Part shown: one piece after another, positions 24,705 through 34,157 of the stretch
How the letters are laid out: every line of letters starts with the position of its first letter
Position numbering within the stretch: the first letter of the stretch is position 1
Assembly (NCBI GenBank): GCA_021776025.1
Contig: JAJFGR010000012.1
Location: 124,001-188,000 of the forward strand
Source of the DNA: Alphaproteobacteria bacterium
GTDB taxonomy: Bacteria; Pseudomonadota; Alphaproteobacteria; Micavibrionales; Micavibrionaceae
DNA: 64,000 nt
Direction: 5' to 3'
Program-made: the position numbers and the translations under genes
Notes under the pieces: generated by a model
The model's input: the letters and a program-made list of their open reading frames with translations, nothing else
The model's database searches: none
What the model was told of the DNA's origin: nothing

Positions 24705-26393
24705 ATGTCTTCTGATGTCGTATTAACATCCGCTCTACGGAGCAATCTACTATCTCTCCAAAGCACACAACGATTAATTGATGACACGCAGCTACGTCTA
24801 GCTACGGGTCTTAAAGTTAATTCTGCTCTGGATAATCCACAAAACTTCTTCACAGCGCAAAGCTTGAATAACCGCGCCAGCGACCTTAGTCGTCTGTTGG
24901 ATGGCATTGGCCAATCCATTCGGACAATTGAAACTGCTGATAACGGTATCTCTGCTTTGACAAACCTGATTGAGCAGTCTCAGTCGATCGTGCAGTCCGC
25001 GCGTGACACACTGGCCGCTTCCCAAGGTGAAGCGCGTTTAATCGGTACTGTTGACCTTCGGGATACAGGTACTGGTGATTTGGTTACCGACCTTACTATT
25101 GCCGATGGTGCACAACTTACCATTTCAACGACCGACGATGCAGGTGCTCTTATCACCAGAAACGTCACGATTGACTTAGGCGATACAGCTGAATCTTTGG
25201 CTGCAGAAATTACAAACACTTTTGCAGACAACGAAAACGCTGAGATTTCCGCTCGGGTCACAGATGAAGGTTTCCTCTCTATCGAAAGTGTCGATGGTCG
25301 AAGCTTCCGTATCCAGGACGATGTTGCTGCGGGTACACCGGTTTCATTAGCAGGTCTTACTGCTCTTGGTATTGGCGATGCTTTTGAAACAGAGGTGCGC
25401 GGCGCTGCGGCTAACGATAGAGCTGCTGCAACTGTTATTGCGGGCGCTAGTGTTACATCCGTTTCTATCTTTGAAGGAACTGGTGACCTGACAGAAGCTG
25501 GTGATTTGTTAACCGGTACGTATATCGATGGTGATGGTAACACAGTCTTCGGCGGCTTTCAGGTTGCTGACACGTTCACAATCAACGTTGATGATGGCGG
25601 CGCAGGTGTATCATCTGGTGTCTTCACAATTGCTGCTGGATCTACATTTCAGGACCTTGTTGACCAAGTCAACCAGACTGCAGCTGTGAACACGCTCATC
25701 AGTGCTAACTTTGACAGCAGCACTGGACAGCTCAGCATTTCATCTCTTGATGACACTGTTGAGAATGTCGAGCTGACATACACAGCGGCTGGTGTAACCA
25801 ACTTTGATATTGGACTTGGCGACCCTAATGGTGCGCTTGATCCTTTGTCAGCTGTTGCAGCCGGCACATATGACACTGTCTTCAGGTTCAACAACTCTAC
25901 TGAAGCTTTGGACTCTCTGGCGAATGACTACAACACACTTCGTGGTCAGATTGACAGCTTGGTGACCGATGCCCAGTATCGTGGTATTAACCTGCTCAAC
26001 GGTGATAACTTGACGACGTTCTTTAACGAGAACAACACAAGCTCTCTGACCACAAACGGTGTTAATTTCACAGCCAACGGTCTGAGTATTACGGAAGCAA
26101 CATTCCGTAGCTCTACAGAGATTGAGCTCTCCTCAACACAAGCGAGAGATGCTCTTGAAGCTGTACGGAGCTTTGGCTCTTCACTGGCCAACAACCTGTC
26201 TATCATTCAGACACGCCGGGACTTTACCGAGCAGACAATCAATACATTGACTGCCGGTGCCGACGATTTGACGGTTGCCGATCAGAACGAAGAAGGCGCA
26301 AACTTGCTGGCCTTGCAGACACGTCAGACATTGGGTGTTACATCCCTGTCACTCGCGTCTCAATCACAGCAGTCTGTACTTCGGTTGTTCTAA
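24705..26393 (+). CDS. Flagellin, second copy
   Basis: A 562-aa filament protein. The conserved N-terminal D0/D1 helices (VLTSALRSNLLSLQSTQRLI, LRLATGLKVNSALDNPQNFF) and C-terminal helices (NNLSIIQTRRDFTEQTINTL, LLALQTRQTLGVTSLSLASQ) are closely related to flagellin 1. The central part (about 120-390) is an acidic Thr/Ala/Gly-rich variable region with flagellin-type repeats (TIADGAQLTISTTDDAG, FTINVDDGGAGVSSGVFTIA), not a LamG fold. It contains no Cys, as usual for flagellins. AAAGGA precedes the start, and two terminators follow the stop codon. It is likely the main filament subunit. Confidence 0.94.
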   Translation: MSSDVVLTSALRSNLLSLQSTQRLIDDTQLRLATGLKVNSALDNPQNFFTAQSLNNRASDLSRLLDGIGQSIRTIETADNGISALTNLIEQSQSIVQSARDTLAASQGEARLIGTVDLRDTGTGDLVTDLTIADGAQLTISTTDDAGALITRNVTIDLGDTAESLAAEITNTFADNENAEISARVTDEGFLSIESVDGRSFRIQDDVAAGTPVSLAGLTALGIGDAFETEVRGAAANDRAAATVIAGASVTSVSIFEGTGDLTEAGDLLTGTYIDGDGNTVFGGFQVADTFTINVDDGGAGVSSGVFTIAAGSTFQDLVDQVNQTAAVNTLISANFDSSTGQLSISSLDDTVENVELTYTAAGVTNFDIGLGDPNGALDPLSAVAAGTYDTVFRFNNSTEALDSLANDYNTLRGQIDSLVTDAQYRGINLLNGDNLTTFFNENNTSSLTTNGVNFTANGLSITEATFRSSTEIELSSTQARDALEAVRSFGSSLANNLSIIQTRRDFTEQTINTLTAGADDLTVADQNEEGANLLALQTRQTLGVTSLSLASQSQQSVLRLF

Positions 26394-26430
26394 TAAACAG
26401 AATAAAGGGCATTGCCCGATTACACAGACA

Positions 26431-26462
26431 AAAGCCCCGGCAGAACGCTGGGGCTTTTTTTT
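26431..26462 (+). terminator. Intrinsic terminator after flagellin 2 (first)
   Basis: AAAGCCCC and GGGGCTTT form the stem around a core CGGCAGAACG-type loop, followed by eight T residues. This is a strong terminator, as expected after a highly expressed flagellin gene. Confidence 0.85.
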
Positions 26463-26498
26463 ATTAAGAGGTTTAACCTTCCTAAAGTCGGTTAAGAC

Positions 26499-26527
26499 AC
26501 CCCGGCAGAACGTGCGGGGCTTTTTTT
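26499..26527 (+). terminator. Intrinsic terminator after flagellin 2 (second)
   Basis: CCCCGGCA pairs with TGCGGGG (one bulged G) around GAACG, followed by seven T residues. Its core is nearly identical to that of the terminator 67 bases upstream, which suggests local duplication and double insulation of flbT from flagellin transcription. Confidence 0.8.
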
Positions 26528-26603
26528 ATGTTTTATAAAGAGAAATGATGGTACAATTATAGTGTATGGGCAGAAAGCCAATTTAAGTGAAAGGAAGAAT
26601 TCC

Positions 26604-27017
26604 ATGGCTCTTGTTATCGATCTCAAACCAGGTGAAAAAATTCTTATAGGTGAGGCTGTTATTACCAATGATAGCCAGCGTACGCGGCTACATATTGCCG
26701 GCGATGCGCCGATTATGCGTGAGAAGGATGTGATGCAGGAAGGTGGGGCTGATACGCCGTGCAAGCGTGTTTATTTTCTTGTGCAATGCATGTATCTGGC
26801 GAATGACGCCGAGCAATATCACGAAAGATATTTTGAGATGATCCGCGAGGTGCAGAGCGCTTCCCCGTCGAGTTCTTTTTTCTTCATGCAAATTAACGAG
26901 GAAATCATTAGTGGAAATTATTACAAGGCTTTGAAACTTGCCAAGCAATTGATAGAACATGAAAGAGAGCTTGTAGAAAGCGCGATAGAACCGGCCATCA
27001 AAGAGCAACAATCATGA
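26604..27017 (+). CDS. flbT: Flagellin translation regulator FlbT
   Basis: FlbT controls flagellin mRNA stability or translation in alphaproteobacteria. The 137-aa protein starts MALVIDLKPGEKILIGEAVI and has the conserved RTRLHIAGDAPIMREKDV and KRVYFLVQCMYL. The ATG at 26604 is chosen because AAGGAAG lies 7 bases upstream and the family begins this way; an ATG at 26562 would add a non-conserved tail. It is co-transcribed with flaF (ATGA overlap) and lies directly behind its presumed flagellin targets. Confidence 0.93.
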   Translation: MALVIDLKPGEKILIGEAVITNDSQRTRLHIAGDAPIMREKDVMQEGGADTPCKRVYFLVQCMYLANDAEQYHERYFEMIREVQSASPSSSFFFMQINEEIISGNYYKALKLAKQLIEHERELVESAIEPAIKEQQS

Positions 27018-27439
27018 GTGAAACCAACAACCCCCATGCGCAAGCCGCCAATGCTTATGGTGATCACGCGCAAAAACATACGCCGGACCAGCGTGAGCTT
27101 GAAGGTCGGATTTTGCTGAAAGCCGCGAAGATGATTAAGGACATGCAAGAGAACTGGGACGATATCAATACAGAGCTGCTGGAAAGCACTCTGAAATACA
27201 ACCGCCAGATCTGGATGGTGTTTTATGATACAGCGATCGAAAACCCGGAAGGTGACCGGCCCAACGATTTACGCAGCAATATTATCAATCTCGCAAATTT
27301 CATTTTCAAACGTGAGCTGGACATCATGGCCAAACCGGAAAAACAAAAGCTGGATGTTTTGATTAACATCAATCGTGAAATTGCGGCAGGGCTTATGGCT
27401 AAACAAGACAAAGCCGAGCATTCGGCTGAGCAACCTTAA
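27014..27439 (+). CDS. flaF: Flagellar biosynthesis regulator FlaF
   Basis: FlaF is needed for flagellin translation or export and acts together with FlbT. The 141-aa protein has the family core AANAYGDHAQKHTPDQRELE, LLKAAKMIKDMQENWDDI and YNRQIWMVFYDTAIEN, ending near KLDVLININREIAAGL. The start overlaps the flbT stop (ATGA). A shared terminator follows. Confidence 0.93.
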   Translation: MSETNNPHAQAANAYGDHAQKHTPDQRELEGRILLKAAKMIKDMQENWDDINTELLESTLKYNRQIWMVFYDTAIENPEGDRPNDLRSNIINLANFIFKRELDIMAKPEKQKLDVLININREIAAGLMAKQDKAEHSAEQP

Positions 27440-27465
27440 CGTCCTTTTCCAATCATCTATCCATT

Positions 27466-27494
27466 AAAAAAGCGTTCGATAAGGGAACGCTTTT
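27466..27494. terminator. Bidirectional terminator between flaF and the flaG-like gene
   Basis: AAAAAAGCGTTC and GAACGCTTTT form a strong stem with a loop of about 8 bases, with A-run and T-run on either side. It can terminate both the flbT-flaF transcript and the convergent gene. Confidence 0.8.
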
Positions 27495-27517
27495 GCCTAT
27501 TGATATATATAGTGGTT

Positions 27518-28042
27518 CTAAGCTGTAACGCTTACGACGGTTGGCGCGCTAGATTGAGCTGATTGCGCTCCGGCGCTAAGGGCCGCGACAGCGGCTTGAG
27601 CTTCTCCACCAGCAGCGGCTGGAGGCGTAGAGCTTTGCGCAACCTGTTGTGCCTGAAAAGTTGTAGAAGGTATTTCCGCGCTTTGTGCAGGTTGTGTCGG
27701 TTGTACCTGTTGCGGCGCAGGGGCTTCCCTGACTTCTCTCGTCTGTGTTTGAAGCTGCGCAGCCTCCTGACGGACAGCTTGAGAGCGTCTTTGCTGCAGA
27801 GCCGATTCAGAAGGAAATTGCGTTAACACATCGCCTGTAGCAGAATCTCTAATTTGTAGCACGGCTGTATCAAAATTTGCATCAACGGAGATATAGGGGC
27901 TAATGAAAGGCGCAACAGGTGCACGAGCAACGGTTTCTATAGCCTGCGCATCTGCGGCAAAAGAATTCGATGTTGCAACCTGAACCGCGGCGGCGCGAGC
28001 CAGCCCGGCATTCGATACTACTGAATTTACAGCTTCAATCAT
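27518..28042 (-). CDS. FlaG-like protein
   Basis: A 174-aa protein. The segment ISPYISVDANFDTAVLQIRD, followed by SATGDVLTQFPSESAL, resembles the short conserved core of FlaG (a strand pair ending in a QIP/QFP motif). FlaG affects filament length. The C-terminal third is a low-complexity Gln/Ala/Pro/Ser tail. It is convergent to flaF and divergent from fliF, in the middle of flagellar genes, which supports the call; the sequence match is short. Confidence 0.65.
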   Translation of the reverse strand: MIEAVNSVVSNAGLARAAAVQVATSNSFAADAQAIETVARAPVAPFISPYISVDANFDTAVLQIRDSATGDVLTQFPSESALQQRRSQAVRQEAAQLQTQTREVREAPAPQQVQPTQPAQSAEIPSTTFQAQQVAQSSTPPAAAGGEAQAAVAALSAGAQSAQSSAPTVVSVTA

Positions 28043-28431
28043 TGTTTCGTCCTAACCATACTATATTTTCTATAAAAATAGAAAAATGTATAATACCCTA
28101 CTATCATGATACCCCATAAGTATACAAAAGTCAAGGAAACCGGGCAATTATCAACATATACCACCCCCTCATAACCTTTTGAAAAAACTAAACATACCGC
28201 CTCTTTTTATAGAAAAAACATTGTTTTTCATTTTTTTTGAGATTCAGGAAATTAACCTTTAGCAGTAAAAGCAATAGATCAATGGAAATAACGACAAAAA
28301 ACGGCTATAATAGTAAGAGTAAGGGTTTCCCCGATTCGAAAATCGGGCTAAACTGTTAATAAAGTTCAAGCTACCCCTATCCTCTTCGGGGTTCTAGCGC
28401 CATGAGAATAAAGAGATAAAAGGTTGGATAC
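28043..28431. promoter_or_regulatory. Control region between the flaG-like gene and fliF
   Basis: This 389-base AT-rich gap holds the fliF promoter (28283-28311) and a leader of about 114 bases with two hairpins. The first is CCCGATT-CGAA-AATCGGG at 28330-28347. The second, GCTACCCC with GGGG and TAGC, is at about 28369-28398. Neither has a T-run. Only a single TTAA half-site is visible near 28250, so CtrA control is not evident. A TATAAT-like element lies upstream on the same strand near 28090. Confidence 0.5.
28283..28311 (+). promoter_or_regulatory. Sigma-70-type promoter for the fliF operon
   Basis: TGGAAA, a 17-base spacer and a perfect TATAAT. The predicted start near 28318 is about 114 bases before fliF. 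Confidence 0.5.
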
Positions 28432-30078
28432 GTGAGTAGTTTTGCTGAAACATTGAAACAACTAGGCCCTTCACGGCTTGCCATTATGGCGGCTATTCTT
28501 GTTGGGCTTGTTTTGTTTTTCGTCTTCGTTTCCATGCGAGTTTCCAGCCCGTCAATGAAGCTGCTTTACAGCGAGCTTTCCTCAACCGATTCTGGCGCTA
28601 TTGCTGCAAAGCTTGAAGAAAACGCTATCAAATACGAAGTTTCCCCCGATGGTGGCCGTATTACGGTCTCCGAAACAGAAGTTGGCCGCGCGCGATTGTT
28701 GCTTGCGGAAGCGGGCCTGCCAAACGGTGGGTCTTTGGGGTATGAGCTTTTTGACAAGCAATCCGGATTCGGGACGACAAATTTTGTCCAGAACATTAAT
28801 CAAGTGCGTGCGCTTGAAGGCGAGCTTGCCAGAACGATTAGTTCTTTAGGGTCTGTGCGGAGCGCGCGGGTGCATTTAGTATTGCCACAACGCGAGCTTT
28901 TCAGCCGTGAGGCCCGCTCTTCAAGCGCCAGTGTTTATCTGGGAATTCGCCCCGGCGCGAATATTGAGCGCGAACAAATTTTAGCGATCCAGTCTTTGGT
29001 GTCTTCCGCGGTTCCTGATTTAAAGTCGGCGAATGTGACGGTTATCGACAGTAACGGAAACCTCCTTGCACGCGGCGGGGGTGAAAACCAAGAAAATCTT
29101 ATGTCCGTAAAAGCAGAGGAAATGCGCCGCAATTATGAATCCCGGCTTACAGAAAAGATTGAAGACCAAGTTAGCCGCATTGTAGGGCATGGGAAGGTGC
29201 GGGCGATTGTGACTGCCGAGGTTAGCTTTGATCGTGTCAGTATGAATGAGGAGACGTTTGACCCTGAAGGGCAAGTTGTACGTTCATCCCAAGTTACCGA
29301 AGAAAACAGCACAGAACGCGAGCCTGCAGCAGAAGATATTAGCGTTCAAAATAATCTGCCTGGCGTTGGCGGTGATTTGCTGACCAATACCGCGCCGAGC
29401 GAAGAAAGCAACCGCATCGAAGAGGTTACGAATTTTGAAATCAGCCGCACTGTGCGTAATACGGTTCGTGAAATTGGTGAAGTCACGCGGCTTTCTGTCG
29501 GGGTTTTGGTTGATGGCCAGTATATCAAAAATGAAGAAGGCGAGCGCATTTATGAAGAACGCTCAGCTGAAGAACTTGCCGAAATTGAGGATCTAGTGCG
29601 CAGCGCCGCAGGTTTTGACGCGGATCGCGGTGATATGATTACCGTTAAGAACCTGCAATTTGCCGAGATTGACACCAACGAAGAAGCAATTGATGAGAGT
29701 ATGCTTTTTGGGTTTCAGAAAGCTGACCTGATTGACGCTGCCGAAGTTCTGCTTGTTGGTATTATGATTATACTCGTTGTTTTGCTGGTGCTTCAGCCGA
29801 TGGTCTCGCGCTTACTCTCCTCCGACAACAAAGAGATTGATGATGAGTTGGAATCAGACCTACTCACTATGCGCACGCCTAATCCAGCGCTTGAAGGGCC
29901 TGAGGATTCATTGGACCCTGCTCAAATGACGGCAGAAGAAGAATCGCTGATTGATATTCAAGGAGTGGATGGCAAAGTTAAATCCTCATCCATTCGTAAA
30001 GTCGAAGAAATTATTGAAAATTACCCAGCTGAAACGGTTTCCGTCATTCGTAGCTGGATGACACAAGAGAGTAGTTAA
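28432..30078 (+). CDS. fliF: Flagellar MS-ring protein FliF
   Basis: FliF forms the MS ring in the inner membrane. The 548-aa protein has two membrane helices ([20 protein letters not shown] near the N terminus and [20 protein letters not shown] near residue 445). A YscJ-like domain ([20 protein letters not shown]) and the conserved [20 protein letters not shown] lie between them. The cytoplasmic C-terminal tail ends with the FliG-binding segment ([20 protein letters not shown]). The start codon is GTG. It is first in the operon fliF-fliG-fliH-fliN-motA. Confidence 0.96.
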   Translation: MSSFAETLKQLGPSRLAIMAAILVGLVLFFVFVSMRVSSPSMKLLYSELSSTDSGAIAAKLEENAIKYEVSPDGGRITVSETEVGRARLLLAEAGLPNGGSLGYELFDKQSGFGTTNFVQNINQVRALEGELARTISSLGSVRSARVHLVLPQRELFSREARSSSASVYLGIRPGANIEREQILAIQSLVSSAVPDLKSANVTVIDSNGNLLARGGGENQENLMSVKAEEMRRNYESRLTEKIEDQVSRIVGHGKVRAIVTAEVSFDRVSMNEETFDPEGQVVRSSQVTEENSTEREPAAEDISVQNNLPGVGGDLLTNTAPSEESNRIEEVTNFEISRTVRNTVREIGEVTRLSVGVLVDGQYIKNEEGERIYEERSAEELAEIEDLVRSAAGFDADRGDMITVKNLQFAEIDTNEEAIDESMLFGFQKADLIDAAEVLLVGIMIILVVLLVLQPMVSRLLSSDNKEIDDELESDLLTMRTPNPALEGPEDSLDPAQMTAEEESLIDIQGVDGKVKSSSIRKVEEIIENYPAETVSVIRSWMTQESS

Positions 30079-30101
30079 GACTTAGGAGAACTGCCATTAA
30101 T

Positions 30102-31121
30102 ATGCGCGTCCGCGAGGATTATAGAACACTGACCGGCCCTGAAAAAGCGTCGATTTTACTGCTGTCTTTACCGGAAGAACAAACAGCAAAAATTTTCGAG
30201 CAAATGGATGATGACGAAATCATGGAGCTCTCCCAAACGATGTCAGGTCTTGGGAAAATTAGTCCTAATGTTGTTGAGCGGTTATTTGTAGATTTTGCCG
30301 AGCAGATGAGCTCTACGAACGCGCTGATAGGAACGCAAGACAGTACGGAGCGCTTACTGACAAAAGCAGGACTTGCAGGCGATCGCCTTGAAAGCATTAT
30401 GGAAGAAATCCGCGGCCCGGCGGGACGGACCATGTGGGAAAAACTGGGCAATGTGAATGAAGAAATTTTGGCGACTTTCCTGCAAAAAGAATATCCGCAA
30501 ACGGTTTCGGTTGTTTTATCCAAAGTACAAACGGATCACGCCGCGCGCGTTCTCGCTCTCTTGCCGGAGAATTTTGCACTGGAAGTTATTCACCGCATGC
30601 TACGCATGGAAGTTGTGCAAAAAGATATTCTGGATGAAGTTGAACGGACATTGCGTCAGGAATTCATGACCAATCTTGCCAGAACCCAGAAAAGAGATTC
30701 TCACGAGTTGATCGCCGATATTTTCAACAATATGGAACGCTCTGCTGAAACGCGTTTTATGGAAGAGCTTGAAAAATCCACGCCCGAATCAGCGGAGAAA
30801 ATTCGCTCTCTTATGTTCACTTTTGAAGATCTTAGCAATCTTGATCCGGCGTCCGTACAAACCCTTATCCGCGCGGTTGATAAAGACAAGCTGCCGAAAG
30901 CATTGAAAGGGGCGACGGAAACGATCAAAGATCTGTTCTTCTCCAACATGTCTGAACGCGCCGCAAAAATCATGAAAGAAGATATGGCTGCCATGGGCCC
31001 TGTTCGCCTTAAAGACGTCGAAGAGTCCCAGCAATATATTGTGAATGTCGCGAAAGACCTTGAATCGCGCGGTGAAATTACGATTGCAAGCGGTGAAGCC
31101 GAAGACGAGCTTATTTATTAA
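30102..31121 (+). CDS. fliG: Flagellar motor switch protein FliG
   Basis: FliG transmits torque from the stator to the rotor. The 339-aa protein has the N-terminal FliF-binding domain ([20 protein letters not shown]), the middle domain with EHPQ-like [15 protein letters not shown], and the charge-bearing C-terminal domain ([40 protein letters not shown]). The length and all three armadillo domains are normal. AGGAG precedes the start. Confidence 0.97.
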   Translation: MRVREDYRTLTGPEKASILLLSLPEEQTAKIFEQMDDDEIMELSQTMSGLGKISPNVVERLFVDFAEQMSSTNALIGTQDSTERLLTKAGLAGDRLESIMEEIRGPAGRTMWEKLGNVNEEILATFLQKEYPQTVSVVLSKVQTDHAARVLALLPENFALEVIHRMLRMEVVQKDILDEVERTLRQEFMTNLARTQKRDSHELIADIFNNMERSAETRFMEELEKSTPESAEKIRSLMFTFEDLSNLDPASVQTLIRAVDKDKLPKALKGATETIKDLFFSNMSERAAKIMKEDMAAMGPVRLKDVEESQQYIVNVAKDLESRGEITIASGEAEDELIY

Positions 31122-31152
31122 AGCCACTTAACGAGCCACGCGCATACTTAGG

Positions 31153-31920
31153 ATGACCAGAGAAACGGTGACAAATATTAAAGAGAAATTCTTTTTTGAC
31201 CAGAATATCTTCGATGAAGACGGCAATATCGAAGCTGAAATTCTGGAAGAGGAAGAGCCTCCTCCGCCTATGTTTAGCGAAGCTGAACTTGAAGCAGAAA
31301 AAAAAGCTGCTTTTGAAAAAGGTGATGCACAAGCGCGCGAAGAAGAAGAAAAAAGCCGGGGGCAACATCTTGCCATCGTGCTTGAAACATTATCCAGAGA
31401 CATAGCTACACTTTTTGTACAAGAGCATGAACGAGAAAAGCTTTATGAGCGTGAAGCCGTCGCCCTTACACGTAGCCTTTTTGAAAAGCTATTTCCTTAC
31501 TATGCGGAAAAAACTGGATTTGATGAGCTGAGCTCTGCCCTTGAAACCGTCATTAGCGGACAAAGCGGAAAACAGAAGGTACAGGTTCAAGTGGGCTGTG
31601 AATTCTCTGAAGGGGTTGATGCGTTTTTGAAAAAGCTTGAATCTCAAAATTCTGATCTTCGTTTTGATGTACAAGGTGACGAAAGCTTGGCCGGCACGTC
31701 GTGTAAACTCTCGTGGGCGAGTGGTGGGGCTTTGCATGATACGCAAGCAATGGCTGAGGAAATCTTACGCATTCTGAAAGACGGACTTGCAGGAAACGCA
31801 GCGACAGGTCATGATAAAGAAGGCGCAGTAAGTGAGCTGGCCGCCGATTTAGACACCCCGCCTTTGAGCGACCCGGCAGCCGGCACTGAAGCTGCTCCAG
31901 AGGAGAAACCTGATGAGTGA
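31153..31920 (+). CDS. fliH: Flagellar export regulator FliH
   Basis: FliH binds the export ATPase FliI and tethers it to the C ring. The 255-aa protein has a disordered acidic N terminus (ILEEEEPPPP). A long charged helix follows (SEAELEAEKKAAFEKGDAQA), where FliH usually carries its coiled coil, then a globular C-terminal domain to about residue 220 and a Pro/Glu-rich tail. It lies between fliG and fliN, its standard place, and overlaps fliN by 8 bases. FliI itself is encoded at 45543. Assignment rests on position and general layout. Confidence 0.82.
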   Translation: MTRETVTNIKEKFFFDQNIFDEDGNIEAEILEEEEPPPPMFSEAELEAEKKAAFEKGDAQAREEEEKSRGQHLAIVLETLSRDIATLFVQEHEREKLYEREAVALTRSLFEKLFPYYAEKTGFDELSSALETVISGQSGKQKVQVQVGCEFSEGVDAFLKKLESQNSDLRFDVQGDESLAGTSCKLSWASGGALHDTQAMAEEILRILKDGLAGNAATGHDKEGAVSELAADLDTPPLSDPAAGTEAAPEEKPDE

Positions 31921-32365
31921 TGACGACCAAACAACAGACGACGAAGGTGGCGATGATGGCGGCGCTGTAGACCAGAGCGCTGTTGATAATATGTTCGATG
32001 AAGCGCCAGCTGGAGACGCAACGCCAGCCGAGCCGAAAGGCATGGGCCTTGAAGAAATTGAAGCTTCCGAAGGCGCGGAAATGGGCATAGAACAAAATTA
32101 TGAAGTCGGCGAGGCCATGGCCGATGATGTAACGGCGATCTATGATATTCCTGTTCAAATTTCCGCAGTTTTGGGACGCTCGACTATGCAAGTGAGCCAG
32201 CTCCTGAAACTTGGGCGGGGCGCGGTTGTTGAACTTGACCGTAAAGTCGGGGAAGCCATAGATATCTATGTGAATAACCGGCTGGTGGCGCGTGGTGAGG
32301 TTGTTGTGGTAGAAGACAAGCTTGGCGTGACCATGACAGAGATCGTGAAATCCGATCGAACCTAA
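31913..32365 (+). CDS. fliN: Flagellar motor switch protein FliN
   Basis: FliN forms the bottom of the C ring. The 150-aa protein has an acidic N-terminal half and a C-terminal SpoA domain: VQISAVLGRSTMQVSQLLKL, RGAVVELDRKVGEAIDIYVN and NRLVARGEVVVVEDKLGVTM. It starts inside the end of fliH (8-base overlap, preceded by GAGGAG). The N-terminal extension is common in alphaproteobacteria. Confidence 0.95.
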   Translation: MSDDDQTTDDEGGDDGGAVDQSAVDNMFDEAPAGDATPAEPKGMGLEEIEASEGAEMGIEQNYEVGEAMADDVTAIYDIPVQISAVLGRSTMQVSQLLKLGRGAVVELDRKVGEAIDIYVNNRLVARGEVVVVEDKLGVTMTEIVKSDRT

Positions 32366-32401
32366 AAAACTTAGATTACAGAAAAACAAGGATTGTTTTA
32401 A

Positions 32402-33253
32402 ATGAGTGATGCGGCAGTGAATGAAGATTCAGCAACAGATACTGGTCCTTTACCGATTGTAAGCATTCCGCGTGCCGAGCTCAGGCTAGATTTAGCAACT
32501 ATTTTAGGCCTGATTTTCGCATTTGGCCTTATTGCCGGTGCTATCTTTATGGGCTCCAGCAACGCAAACTTCTTTAATGTTCCGTCTTTGATGATTGTAT
32601 TGTTCGGAACAATGGCGGCGACGGCTGTATCCTATACACCTGAAGAATTGAAGTATGTGGGCAGCCTTATTGGGCAGTCATCTTTACAGCGGCTATGGAA
32701 CCCCTCAGCGCTGGCTTCCAATCTTGTCAGTCTCAGCGTTATTGCAAAGAAGAAAGGCGTGCTAGCGCTTTCAAATTATGACGGTGAACTGCAAAAAAAT
32801 ATTTTCCTTCATCGCTCTTTTCAAATGGTCATTGATGGCTTTAACGCTGATGATGTTGAATTTCTTCTCGCGCAAGAGCTTGAAGCCGGGTTAGAGCGAC
32901 ATAAACGCTCGGCCAGCGTAACGCGCCGGGCATCTGAAGTTGCGCCAGCGATGGGCTTGATTGGGACGCTTGTTGGTTTGGTGCAAATGCTGGCGGATCT
33001 GGAAAACCCCGAAACGATTGGCCCGGCTATGGCTGTGGCTTTGCTCACAACCTTTTACGGTGCAATTTTGGGAACAATCGTCATGGCGCCGCTGGCGGTC
33101 AAGCTGGAGAAGCGCTCTAATGATGAGGCGTTGATCAAAAATTTGATTAAGATTACGGCTGTATCCATTGCCAGGCAGGAAAATCCACGGAAACTGGAAA
33201 TGCTGCTTAATTCAGAACTTCCCCCGGCAAAACGCATACGGTACTTTGACTAA
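32402..33253 (+). CDS. motA: Flagellar stator protein MotA
   Basis: MotA surrounds MotB in the ion-driven stator. The 283-aa protein has the expected four membrane segments (LATILGLIFAFGLIAGAIFM, LMIVLFGTMAATAVSY, APAMGLIGTLVGLVQML, VALLTTFYGAILGTIVMAPL) and the charged cytoplasmic loop between helices 2 and 3 with ELEAGLERHKRSASVTRRAS. It lies 36 bases after fliN. The corresponding motB and its paralog are in the minus-strand operon near 5000. Confidence 0.94.
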   Translation: MSDAAVNEDSATDTGPLPIVSIPRAELRLDLATILGLIFAFGLIAGAIFMGSSNANFFNVPSLMIVLFGTMAATAVSYTPEELKYVGSLIGQSSLQRLWNPSALASNLVSLSVIAKKKGVLALSNYDGELQKNIFLHRSFQMVIDGFNADDVEFLLAQELEAGLERHKRSASVTRRASEVAPAMGLIGTLVGLVQMLADLENPETIGPAMAVALLTTFYGAILGTIVMAPLAVKLEKRSNDEALIKNLIKITAVSIARQENPRKLEMLLNSELPPAKRIRYFD

Positions 33254-33256
33254 TTG

Positions 33257-34087
33257 ATGCTAATCCCTCCAGAAAAGCTAAAATCATTACAATCGATAGG
33301 TTTTAAGGTTCTTGTCATTTATATGATGATTGTAGGGTTTCTCTATTTTAAGCAACGAGATTTCATATATTTTCCTGACGGTAACATCCCCGATAAAAAT
33401 GCAGTTAGCGCTCAAGGTATAGCAGAAGATATACACGTCACAACTGAAGACGGGATCAAGCTACTTGGCTGGTTTATTAAACCTAGCGCGCCTGACAAAC
33501 CGGTAATTTTATTTTTTCACGGGAATGCAGGCAACATTAGCCACCGTCTTTTCAAGATTTCGGAATACACAAATGCCGGATATGGCGTTCTTATGGCGGA
33601 ATATAGGGGCTATGGCGGCAACCCTTCCAAACCCACAGAAGACGGATTATACAACGACGCGCGCGCATATTTATCGTGGCTGAACAGTGCCGGATATGAC
33701 GATCAGAATATTATTATTTATGGCGAATCTTTAGGTACCGGGGTTACTGTACAAATGGCCAGCGAACACAATATAAAAGCTATTATTCTTGAAGCACCCT
33801 ATTCGCGCCTCTCAGACCCCGCGCAAAAAACATATTTCTTTATTCCCTTTATCGATATGCTTATGCATGACAAATACCATTCTGTAGATAAGGTCGGAGC
33901 CATAGAGGCTCCCAAATTTTTTATGATTGCCGGAAAAGATGAGGTATTGGGGCCACAAACGGGACTGAACCTTTATAGCGCCGCTGCTGAACCTAAATAT
34001 TTAAAGCTTTTTGAGAAGGCAAGGCACAATACGATTTATCAGCATGGCGCTGAACACGCTGTTTTGGAGTTTTTATCTAAGCTGTAA
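33257..34087 (+). CDS. Membrane-anchored alpha/beta hydrolase (Bem46-like)
   Basis: A 276-aa serine hydrolase with an N-terminal membrane helix ([16 protein letters not shown]). The catalytic fold shows [11 protein letters not shown] (oxyanion region), the nucleophile elbow GESLG (Ser), an acidic residue in AGKDEVLGP and a His in KARHNTIY. This is the pattern of the Bem46/YfhR-type family whose substrates are unknown. It starts 3 bases after motA, so it is probably in the fliF-motA transcript, with flbD following after 70 bases. The ATG at 33257 is chosen over the preceding TTG. It is AT-richer than its neighbours. Confidence 0.85.
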   Translation: MLIPPEKLKSLQSIGFKVLVIYMMIVGFLYFKQRDFIYFPDGNIPDKNAVSAQGIAEDIHVTTEDGIKLLGWFIKPSAPDKPVILFFHGNAGNISHRLFKISEYTNAGYGVLMAEYRGYGGNPSKPTEDGLYNDARAYLSWLNSAGYDDQNIIIYGESLGTGVTVQMASEHNIKAIILEAPYSRLSDPAQKTYFFIPFIDMLMHDKYHSVDKVGAIEAPKFFMIAGKDEVLGPQTGLNLYSAAAEPKYLKLFEKARHNTIYQHGAEHAVLEFLSKL

Positions 34088-34157
34088 AAGCTTAGAGTTA
34101 TGTTCTACTATTCTGATTCATAAACTTTACTGTCAAAAGGTAAGCAGGAATACACTG

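Noticed and set aside
28250-28275. CtrA site upstream of fliF
   Set aside because: Only one TTAA half-site is present; the second box does not match.
31553-32389. A 278-codon minus-strand ORF across fliH and fliN
   Set aside because: It opposes two well-supported overlapping genes; His/Cys/Arg-rich composition is typical of an antisense shadow.
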